Origin: an uncultured Acidimicrobiaceae bacterium
GTDB taxonomy: Bacteria; Actinomycetota; Acidimicrobiia; Acidimicrobiales; Bog-793
DNA: 7,865 bases
Direction: 5' to 3'
NCBI GenBank assembly: GCA_903907185.1
Contig: CAIVND010000071.1
Span: 1-7,865 of the forward strand
Shown here: piece after piece, positions 1 to 5,564 of the stretch
How the letters are laid out: each line of letters starts with the position of its first letter
Position numbering within the stretch: the stretch's first letter is position 1
Notes under the pieces: generated by a model
The model's database searches: none
What the model was told of the DNA's origin: nothing
The model's input: the letters and a program-made list of their open reading frames with translations, nothing else
Translations under genes and position numbers: made by a program

Positions 1-1494
1 CTGCGTTCGCATCGTCCTGCCGTCTCCATACTTGCTGTCAGCCTTGCTCTTTCCTCTCTTGTAAGTGCAGCGGCAATATCTCCCGCCTCTGCCTCGGGGA
101 ACACCAAGCTCATCTGGAGTAAATGTGCTTCGACTTTTCGTTGCGCGGTGTTGCAGGTTCCAGCCGACTACAGCCATCCAACCGTTGGGAAACTCAACCT
201 CTCCCTCATTGAGTTGCCAGCAAAAAGCGCGTCACCCCTCGGTGACATCGTGCTCAATCCAGGTGGTCCCGGAGCATCGGGGATCTCATTCCTCACTGAA
301 TCGGCCTCTTCGTTTCCGGCCTCTCTCCGTCGAGATTTCAATCTGGTCAGCTTCGACCCCCGCGGTGTGGGAGCCAGCGATCCGGTTACCTGTACCAATG
401 CCGCCGGGACTCGAGCATTGATCGCGCTGAATCCTGCACCACAGACCTCAGCGCAGATCAAAACTGTTGTAGCGGCGGTCAAAGCTTATGTACAGGGATG
501 TGTCCGGCAGACTCCATCGATCGTCCTCAACAACGTCAGCACGCTCAGCACCGTGCGTGATCTTGATCGAATTCGGATCGCACTTGGCCAGAGCAAACTG
601 AACTACTTCGGATTCTCCTACGGAACCTATATCGGACAGCTCTACGCGAAACTTTTTCCTCAGAACTTTCGAACCATGGTCCTTGACGGGGTCACCGACC
701 CTTCCCTCTCTAACAATGTGTCAGATCAGCAGCAGGCGGAGGGATTTGAGAGGGATCTTCAAAATTTCTACAGCTGGTGTGCAACGAACTCGACCTGTAA
801 GACCGAACTGCCAAATGGTGCGAAGACCGCTTTAACTGGACTGTTGTCAAAGTTGAAAAGTGGTGGTTCTGTTCAAGCACGACTTGCATCGCAGTACGGC
901 GGGGTCGTTTCAGTGAACTATGGAGTCCTGCTGACGGCTGTCGCCGCATCGCTCTACTCCACACAAGATTGGCCGGACTTTGCGAAAGCAATTGCAAACG
1001 CTCTCCACGGCGATGGAACGCTAATCGCCGCACTGGCTTACTCCTACGCCGGCCTACAACAAGATGGAACCTACGCCAACCTCTTGGCGGCAAACACCGC
1101 GACAAACTGCGAGGACAACGCTGTACCCAAATCGATATCCCAGTATCAATCGCTTGCCAAGCAGATTGCAAAGGTCGCGCCCATCTTCGGAGCAGAAGAG
1201 GCGTGGGGAACTTTGGGTTGCGTCTATTGGCCGATTAAGCCGAATGGCAAGGTTGGACCGATAGTTAATCACTCGAAGACACCAATTCTTGTGATCGGCT
1301 CGACTGGCGATCCAGCGACCCCATACTCCGGGGCTGTGCATGTAGCGAAGGAACTTGGGAACGCCGAACTCCTCACCCGTACAGGGTCAGGACATACGGC
1401 CTATCTCTTTTCGAGCTGCATTCAGAACTGGACGAACCAATATCTCACCACCGTTGTTCTTCCTCCGAAAAACACGGTGTGTAAGTCCAACTAG
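1..1494 (+). CDS. Secreted alpha/beta-hydrolase, tripeptidyl aminopeptidase (TAP, S33) family, 5' partial
   Basis: The frame is open from base 1 to the TAG at 1492-1494 (497 codons visible), so the true start lies left of the window. The GTG at 148 is internal and would discard the export signal. The first ~31 residues are a Sec-type signal peptide: basic RSHR, a hydrophobic stretch ILAVSLALSSLV, then a probable cleavage site after PASA. No lipobox cysteine follows. The mature part shows the TAP family hallmarks: a WSKC...RC segment, VPADY, the oxyanion-loop motif NPGGPGASG (256-282), FDPRGVGAS, the nucleophile elbow GFSYGT with Ser at 616-618, the acid Asp in GSTGDPATP at 1309-1311, and His in GSGHTAY at 1393-1395. 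Family members are exported peptidases that remove N-terminal tripeptides or dipeptides (Streptomyces Slp/TAP, mycobacterial Hip1 type). The several cysteines fit an extracytoplasmic protein. The peptide substrate cannot be read from sequence. The 3' end converges on the helicase gene with a 31-base gap. Confidence 0.93.
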   Translation: MRSHRPAVSILAVSLALSSLVSAAAISPASASGNTKLIWSKCASTFRCAVLQVPADYSHPTVGKLNLSLIELPAKSASPLGDIVLNPGGPGASGISFLTESASSFPASLRRDFNLVSFDPRGVGASDPVTCTNAAGTRALIALNPAPQTSAQIKTVVAAVKAYVQGCVRQTPSIVLNNVSTLSTVRDLDRIRIALGQSKLNYFGFSYGTYIGQLYAKLFPQNFRTMVLDGVTDPSLSNNVSDQQQAEGFERDLQNFYSWCATNSTCKTELPNGAKTALTGLLSKLKSGGSVQARLASQYGGVVSVNYGVLLTAVAASLYSTQDWPDFAKAIANALHGDGTLIAALAYSYAGLQQDGTYANLLAANTATNCEDNAVPKSISQYQSLAKQIAKVAPIFGAEEAWGTLGCVYWPIKPNGKVGPIVNHSKTPILVIGSTGDPATPYSGAVHVAKELGNAELLTRTGSGHTAYLFSSCIQNWTNQYLTTVVLPPKNTVCKSN

Positions 1495-1525
1495 TTCAAC
1501 GCAACTACAGACCTAACGTGGTGGA

Positions 1526-3208
1526 CTAGCGACTCTTTGGACGACCGCTGCGAGGCTTTGGTCCAGTGAACGAGCGACCGCCAGGACGACCACTGCTCGC
1601 TAACCCGCCGGGACGACCACTGCTCGCACGCGCTGGACGACCATCACTTGGCGCAGAGGGGCGGCCAGCACGGGCTGAACCGCCGGCTCCGGTGCGAGGT
1701 GCCCACTCTGTGCGCACGCGCTGTGGAGCGGCATCTCGGTATGGACGATCTCCAGCGGGACGGTCCGGGCGCTCGCTACTTTGACGCGTACGACGATCAT
1801 CGTCAGCACGCGGTGGTCGAGTCCCCGTACTACGCGGTGCTCGCTCGTCACGTGGGCGAGGGGCAGGCGTCGTGCGACCCTCTGGAGTCCATTCGCTGCG
1901 CGGTGTCCAATCACCACGCTCTGGCCGATCGGTACGCTCGCTAGTAGGACGACCTGGACGCGCATTACGCGGGCGCGATGGTCGACTGTTGCGCGAACGT
2001 GAAGGCCGGTCATCACGACCTCGCTCAGATGAGCGGGATGGAGTACGAACTCGAGTGGTGTTCTTTACAAAGATTGGCTCGGAGGCAAGCATCTGCTCAT
2101 CGGGATCATTGACTGCAGTAGACATTCCGAGGCGAATTTGAAGCTTCTTGATAAAGCCCTGGTGCTCACGTGTGACCAGTGAGATTACCGTCCCAGCTGC
2201 GCCAGCTCGTCCCGTTCGACCAGAGCGGTGGACGTAGGCCTTCTCATCCTCGGGCGGATCAAAGTGCACGACACAGTCGACCCCATCAACATGAATCCCT
2301 CGTGCAGCAACATCTGTGCCGACGAGGACCTGGAGTCGTTGCGATTTGAAAGCCTCGAGAGCTTGGTCCCGCTGGGCCTGCGACCGATCACCATGGATGG
2401 CCCCAACATCAAGACCTGACATCTTGAGATGCTTTGCGAGGCGATCGGCTCCACGCTTAGTGCGACAGAACACCATGGCTGCTCTGTGCACACGCACGAT
2501 GCTTGTCGTCAGCTCCACCCGGTCGCTGGCATTGGTCTTCCAGAAATGGTGGACAGTCGACTCACCGATCGCGTCATCTTCACCATCAACCTCATAGCGT
2601 TTCGGGTTGTGCTGGTAACGGCGGATGAGCTCTTTCACATCGCCATCGAGCGTCGCCGAAAATAGCAACGTCTGTCGATGCTCTTTCACTTGATCGAGGA
2701 TCTCGCGCACGACAGGCATAAAGCCCATGTCAGCCATTCGATCTGCCTCGTCAACGACAACAATCTCTACGTCGTTCAGCCGTATCGCACCCTTGTCCAT
2801 GAGGTCTTGAAGACGTCCTGGACAGGCGACAGCAACATCGACGCCGCGGCGAAGAGCGTTGAGCTGCGGCCCGAACCCGACTCCACCGTAAAAACTGGCA
2901 ACCCGGCAGTTACGGAGCGATCCAAGAAGAGAAAGTTCCTCACAGATCTGCGCTGCTAGTTCTCGAGTTGGCGCCAAGATGAGCGCTTTTGGACGACCTG
3001 AAGAGGCCTGACCGACGCGAGAGACAACAGGGATGCCAAAGGCCAGGGTCTTCCCGGAGCCAGTTGGCGCTCGCCCGCAGACATCATGGCCTGCAAGCGC
3101 ATCAACAAGTGTTGCTGCCTGGATAGGAAAAGCAGCATCAATACCGCGGCTATGCAAACCGCGAACAAGGTCCTCGGGCACGCCAAGGTCAGAAAATGAA
3201 ACAGTCAA
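1526..3208 (-). CDS. DEAD-box ATP-dependent RNA helicase with long arginine-rich C-terminal tail
   Basis: ATP-dependent RNA-unwinding enzyme of superfamily 2, expected to act in ribosome assembly, mRNA turnover or cold adaptation. From a TTG start at 3208 (560 residues) the helicase motifs appear in order: Q motif FPIQAATL with Gln29, Walker A APTGSGKT (47-54), PTRELA, GG, CPGRL (Cys replaces the usual Thr of TPGRL, as I recall from actinobacterial relatives), DEAD (153-156), SAT (184-186), VFCRTK, GTDVAARG (motif V, about 297-304) and HRSGRTGR (327-334). All catalytic motifs are intact. From about residue 382 the protein is a ~178-residue low-complexity tail rich in Arg, Pro, Ser, Gly and Asp, probably disordered and RNA-binding, ending in two SSGRPGG copies. 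The frame stays open to an ATG-like start at 3376, but those 56 extra codons do not resemble helicase. TTG is chosen because GGAG lies 7 bases upstream and LTVSFSDLG matches the usual family N-terminus. Resembles RhlE/DeaD; the exact orthologue is uncertain. Confidence 0.94.
   Translation of the reverse strand: MTVSFSDLGVPEDLVRGLHSRGIDAAFPIQAATLVDALAGHDVCGRAPTGSGKTLAFGIPVVSRVGQASSGRPKALILAPTRELAAQICEELSLLGSLRNCRVASFYGGVGFGPQLNALRRGVDVAVACPGRLQDLMDKGAIRLNDVEIVVVDEADRMADMGFMPVVREILDQVKEHRQTLLFSATLDGDVKELIRRYQHNPKRYEVDGEDDAIGESTVHHFWKTNASDRVELTTSIVRVHRAAMVFCRTKRGADRLAKHLKMSGLDVGAIHGDRSQAQRDQALEAFKSQRLQVLVGTDVAARGIHVDGVDCVVHFDPPEDEKAYVHRSGRTGRAGAAGTVISLVTREHQGFIKKLQIRLGMSTAVNDPDEQMLASEPIFVKNTTRVRTPSRSSERGRDDRPSRSRNSRPSRPRNARPGRPTSERTDRPERGDWTPRSEWTPEGRTTPAPRPRDERAPRSTGTRPPRADDDRRTRQSSERPDRPAGDRPYRDAAPQRVRTEWAPRTGAGGSARAGRPSAPSDGRPARASSGRPGGLASSGRPGGRSFTGPKPRSGRPKSR
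1577..1627 (-). repeat. Tandem 27-base repeat in the helicase tail (ASSGRPGG-x units)
   Basis: The 17-mer GGACGACCACTGCTCGC occurs at 1584-1600 and again at 1611-1627, a period of 27 bases, or nine codons. On the coding strand the two units encode ASSGRPGGL and ASSGRPGGR. A degenerate third GGACGACC lies at 1635-1642, encoding AGRP. The repeat keeps the frame and sits near the C-terminus of the disordered tail, so copy-number change would lengthen or shorten the tail without disrupting the gene. Confidence 0.75.
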
Positions 3209-3215
3209 AATAAAA

Positions 3216-3219
3216 CTCC
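3216..3219 (-). promoter_or_regulatory. Ribosome binding site deciding the helicase TTG start
   Basis: Read on the minus strand, CCGGAG is followed by seven bases (TTTTATT) and then TTG at 3208-3206. The spacing is ideal for a Shine-Dalgarno. It coincides with the point where the translated sequence begins to resemble helicase N-termini, so it favours this start over the longer frame to 3376. Confidence 0.6.
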
Positions 3220-3435
3220 GGTTACGAGGTGCATCTGCACTTGCGAAGGGGACGACCGCCCCACTGTGGCCTCCTGTAGGACCGGGCAACCGGAACTGCT
3301 GTGTCGAGCGCAGCGGAGGGCGGCCGCATGTGACAGGACTCGTCGCGGCCCATCGGCAACTCTCACCGATGCTCACACGGACATACTTCCCGCGTGGTTT
3401 GGAACAGCGTAGCAGAGAACAGCCAGCGCCGCCGA

Positions 3436-3450
3436 CGGCAGATGCTGCCG
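3436..3450. repeat. Short perfect inverted repeat CGGCAG-ATG-CTGCCG
   Basis: Six-base perfect arms around a three-base centre, about 95 bases upstream of the LLM oxidoreductase start. It could be a regulator half-site pair or a small hairpin in the leader. A match this short also arises by chance, so the functional claim is weak. Confidence 0.25.
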
Positions 3451-3532
3451 CAAGGATGAACCTGCCCGAATCGATTGTGCAAAGATCGTTCGTTGAGCTA
3501 AGAACAGTGACGGACCGTTCGAGGTTCCGAGC

Positions 3533-3539
3533 AAGGGGG
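3533..3539 (+). promoter_or_regulatory. Purine-rich ribosome binding site before the GTG start of the LLM gene
   Basis: AAGGGGG lies four bases before GTG at 3544 (AAGG is seven bases away). It supports the GTG as the start, as does the family-like N-terminus MEIAIGLPG that begins there. Confidence 0.55.
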
Positions 3540-3543
3540 CGGA

Positions 3544-4407
3544 GTGGAGATCGCTATTGGACTACCGGGAATGATCCCTGGGGTCGAAGGTGACACGATG
3601 AAGGAGTGGGCCATCCGAGCAGAGAATCGGGGCTTTGACTCGCTCATTGTCGATGACCGACTTGTTTGGTCAGGCTACGAGATCATGATCTCTGCAGCAG
3701 CAGCCGCAGCGGTAACTGAGACCATCAAGATCACTGCCGCGGTCGTGCTTGCAACACTCCGAACGAATGCAGCGGAGTTCGCAAAGCAGGCAACGAGCAT
3801 CGACCGGCTGTCAAAGGGCAGATTTGTACTTGGCCTTGGAGTGGGTTCGCGTCCAGACGACTTTGTCGCCTCAGAAGTTGACATCACCAAGCGCGGCAAA
3901 ATCATGGATGGCTTCCTTGAACGGGTCACCTCAATTTGGAACGGTGATGCGGAACCGATTGGGCCCAAACCATTCACCCCTGGCGGGCCACCTCTTCTCT
4001 TCGGTGGCTCATCTGACGCGATGTTTCGCCGACTCGCCCGCTACGGAACTGGCTGGATCTGCGCGACATCGGGTGGCATAGCTGGGATGAAAGCTGGTGC
4101 AGAGCGCGCGCAGGTCGAGTGGGAAAAGGCAGGCCGCGAGGGTTCGCCGAAGTTGCTCGCTCTTGTTCCCCGCTTTGCGCTCGGGCCCAACAGCCAAGAT
4201 GCGGTAGATGGCTATCTTCGCTCGTACAACGCCTACCGCGGTGAGGGTGCCAATCAACGGGCATCGTCAGCACTGACCACCCCCGCCCTCATCCGAGAGC
4301 AGCTAGACCTCTTTGAAGAGGCTGGGTGCTCGACGCTGATTATCAACCCCTGTGATCCAAATCCGGATCAGGTCGATCTCCTCGCCGAGGTGATCGCAAG
4401 TCGCTAG
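3544..4407 (+). CDS. LLM-class (luciferase-like) flavin/F420-dependent oxidoreductase
   Basis: A 287-residue protein of the bacterial luciferase-like monooxygenase superfamily: a cytosolic TIM-barrel enzyme that uses reduced flavin or coenzyme F420. The sequence shows the family order: strand 1 IAIGLPG (3-9), EWAIRAENRGFDSLIVDDRL (21-40), an alanine-rich helix AAAAAAVTETIKI (51-63), then NAAEFAKQATSIDRLSKGRFVLGLGVG (75-101), the most diagnostic stretch, with SxGRFxLGLGVG. PLLFGGSS (150-157) forms the late phosphate/cofactor-binding loop. The protein is at the short end for the superfamily but complete. The GTG start at 3544 has AAGGGGG upstream. The next gene, of the 4,5-dihydroxyphthalate decarboxylase family, follows in the same direction after 75 bases, so the two may be cotranscribed. 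The substrate, and the choice between FMN and F420, cannot be settled by eye; an actinobacterial host makes F420 plausible. Confidence 0.9.
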   Translation: MEIAIGLPGMIPGVEGDTMKEWAIRAENRGFDSLIVDDRLVWSGYEIMISAAAAAAVTETIKITAAVVLATLRTNAAEFAKQATSIDRLSKGRFVLGLGVGSRPDDFVASEVDITKRGKIMDGFLERVTSIWNGDAEPIGPKPFTPGGPPLLFGGSSDAMFRRLARYGTGWICATSGGIAGMKAGAERAQVEWEKAGREGSPKLLALVPRFALGPNSQDAVDGYLRSYNAYRGEGANQRASSALTTPALIREQLDLFEEAGCSTLIINPCDPNPDQVDLLAEVIASR

Positions 4408-4423
4408 CACCATATGAATAAAA

Positions 4424-4448
4424 CAATCAGCGAATAGTTCTCTGATTG
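4424..4448. repeat. Inverted repeat CAATCAG-11 nt-CTGATTG between LLM and decarboxylase-like genes
   Basis: Perfect seven-base arms at 4424-4430 and 4442-4448 enclose an 11-base centre (18 bases between arm starts). It lies 24 bases before the AGGAGG ribosome site of the downstream gene. No T-run follows, so it is a poor intrinsic terminator. It could be an operator for a dimeric regulator or a weak mRNA hairpin. It is the only structured element I see in this 75-base gap. Confidence 0.4.
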
Positions 4449-4471
4449 CTGAGTAGCTTTGTAAACGATCT

Positions 4472-4477
4472 AGGAGG
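4472..4477 (+). promoter_or_regulatory. Perfect Shine-Dalgarno AGGAGG for the decarboxylase-family gene
   Basis: AGGAGG is followed by AACTC and ATG at 4483, a five-base spacer. It is the strongest ribosome site in the window and predicts efficient translation of this gene relative to its neighbours. Confidence 0.85.
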
Positions 4478-4482
4478 AACTC

Positions 4483-5514
4483 ATGGGAAATATCGAACTA
4501 AGTCTTGCGATCAACAAGAACCCCCGCTCAAATCCTGTTCTCAGTGGACGCGTGAAGCCACAGGGCATCGATCTTCGCTGTTCGAGCCTGCACGCGTCGG
4601 AGCTCTTCTGGCGCCAGCTTGGCTATCAGGAGTTTCAAGTCTCAGAGATGTCAATGTCGAGCCTCCTCATCGCTCGATCAAACGGCATCGATACTTGGGT
4701 TGCTCTTCCAATCTTCACGACCCGACGCTTCTTCCATACTGGTGTCCTAGTGCGCGAAGACTCCGGCATCACCGAACCATCACAGCTCGCCGGCAAGCGC
4801 GTTGGTGTACCGGAGTATCAGCAAACTGCGGCGCTCTGGGCACGGGGGATTCTCCAACATGAGTATGACGTCGACCCAAAGAGCATGCACTGGTGGATGG
4901 AGCGTCCGCCGGAGAAGAGCCACGGTGGAGCCACGGGCTTCACTCCTCCCCCAGGAATCGATCTTCAGTACATCCCTGCCAACACCGACATGGGAGAGAT
5001 GCTCCAGACCGGGGAGCTTGACGCCGCACTGCACTACCTCGCCGGAACCAACAACCTCGTTGATCGTTCAAGCGCCCCACTTGGCGAAGAGGGCTCCGGC
5101 GTCCGGTATCTCTTCGACCATCGGACCGAGTCAGCTCGATACTTCCAAAAGACCGGTTTCTTCCCGATCAACCACTGCGTCGTCGTCCGCAAGGATGTCG
5201 CAGAGAAATACCCGTGGGTAATGTTGAATCTCTATTCAGCATTTCTCGAGGCGAAGCAGATAGAAGCCGCCGAGTCTCTTGCTGGCTCCGCGAGCTCCAC
5301 AGCTGTCTCTTCCTCCGGCCTCGATCCATTTCTCGATACCGGACTGATCGATGCAAAGACGCAGCAAGCGTTGCGAACCGATCTCTATCCCTACGGCGTC
5401 ATCGACAACCGCCACATTTTGGAGACCATCGCTGAGTACTCATTTGAGCAGGGTCTCTCATCGCGCAAGCTCGAACTTTCGGAGATCTTCTACCCACCAA
5501 CACTCGAGCTCTAG
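4483..5514 (+). CDS. 4,5-dihydroxyphthalate decarboxylase family protein (PBP2-like fold, cytosolic)
   Basis: A 343-residue protein whose whole length follows the 4,5-dihydroxyphthalate decarboxylase pattern: GRVKPQGIDL (22-31), ELFWRQLGYQEFQVSEMSMS (40-59) and SLLIARSNGI (60-69), then the hallmark LAGKRVGVPEYQQTAALWAR (102-121) and GILQHEYDV. Later come TGELDAAL (176-183), TGFFPINHCVVVRKDV (224-239), PWVMLNLYSAFLEAK, YPYGV and SFEQGLSSRKL. Characterised members (Pseudomonas Pht5) decarboxylate 4,5-dihydroxyphthalate to protocatechuate. The fold is that of periplasmic binding proteins, and many relatives are annotated as ABC-type substrate-binding proteins. Here there is no signal peptide, lipobox or adjacent permease, which argues for a cytosolic enzyme. 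The region 260-290 (AESLAGSASSTAVSSSG) is an Ala/Ser-rich, less conserved stretch. The gene follows the LLM oxidoreductase and ends just before a strong hairpin. Family membership is secure; the actual substrate is inferred. Confidence 0.88.
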   Translation: MGNIELSLAINKNPRSNPVLSGRVKPQGIDLRCSSLHASELFWRQLGYQEFQVSEMSMSSLLIARSNGIDTWVALPIFTTRRFFHTGVLVREDSGITEPSQLAGKRVGVPEYQQTAALWARGILQHEYDVDPKSMHWWMERPPEKSHGGATGFTPPPGIDLQYIPANTDMGEMLQTGELDAALHYLAGTNNLVDRSSAPLGEEGSGVRYLFDHRTESARYFQKTGFFPINHCVVVRKDVAEKYPWVMLNLYSAFLEAKQIEAAESLAGSASSTAVSSSGLDPFLDTGLIDAKTQQALRTDLYPYGVIDNRHILETIAEYSFEQGLSSRKLELSEIFYPPTLEL

Positions 5515-5522
5515 AACGACTG

Positions 5523-5552
5523 AGGGGCCAACAACGGACGTTGTTGGCCCCT
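5523..5552 (+). terminator. 13-bp GC-rich hairpin, probable terminator of the LLM/decarboxylase unit
   Basis: A23-T52 closes a perfect stem: GGGGCCAACAAC at 5524-5535 pairs with GTTGTTGGCCCC at 5540-5551 around a GGAC loop. It starts nine bases after the TAG of the decarboxylase-family gene. No T-run follows on either strand, so it is not a classical intrinsic terminator, but U-tract-less hairpins of this kind are often found at gene ends in actinobacteria. It ends only 12 bases before the likely ATG of the membrane-protein gene, so it could also stabilise the upstream mRNA or influence downstream translation. Confidence 0.75.
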
Positions 5553-5564
5553 AACATCAACACG

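Larger units (their letters stand above)
3209..3543. other. Divergent intergenic region between helicase and LLM oxidoreductase
   Basis: These 335 bases separate two genes that point away from each other, so both promoters should lie here. I see no convincing coding sequence: both strands keep long open frames across it, but none resembles a protein family or has a supported start. A weak promoter-like pair for the rightward gene is TTGTGC (3475-3480) and TAAGAA (3499-3504) with an 18-base spacer. This is a guess. For the leftward gene I could not pick a promoter. Small inverted repeats occur at 3229-3240 (GTGCA, two bases, TGCAC) and 3436-3450. A long untranslated leader on the helicase mRNA is possible and would fit cold-induced DEAD-box genes, but nothing proves it. 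Confidence 0.5.

Noticed and set aside
148..150. GTG at 148 as start of the hydrolase
   Set aside because: The frame is open to base 1 and encodes a clear signal peptide and the conserved WSKC/RC segment upstream. The real start is outside the window.
1566..2141. Several open frames on both strands within the helicase tail region (about 70-140 codons)
   Set aside because: The Arg/Gly/Pro-rich codons of the tail leave few stops in all frames. These are compositional shadows of the helicase reading frame.
3033..3593. 186-codon open frame on the plus strand over the helicase 5' end and the intergenic region
   Set aside because: It is antisense to the helicase, including motif I, overlaps the LLM gene start, and its translation resembles no protein family. 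Open frames are frequent opposite GC-rich coding DNA.
3691..3714. Run of GCA/GCC/GCG alanine codons as a possible microsatellite
   Set aside because: Alanine-rich helices at this position are usual in LLM proteins (AAAAAAVTE-like), and the codons are mixed. It is protein constraint rather than a DNA repeat.
4483..5514. Reading the gene as an ABC transporter substrate-binding protein (NMT1/taurine type)
   Set aside because: No signal peptide, no transporter partners, and the whole-length motifs match the 4,5-dihydroxyphthalate decarboxylase family better.
5541..5564. TTG at 5541 as start of the membrane protein
   Set aside because: It lies within the right arm of the hairpin and has no ribosome site. 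The eight added residues (MLAPNINT) look unlike a membrane-protein N-terminus. The ATG at 5565 is preferred, although it also lacks a Shine-Dalgarno.
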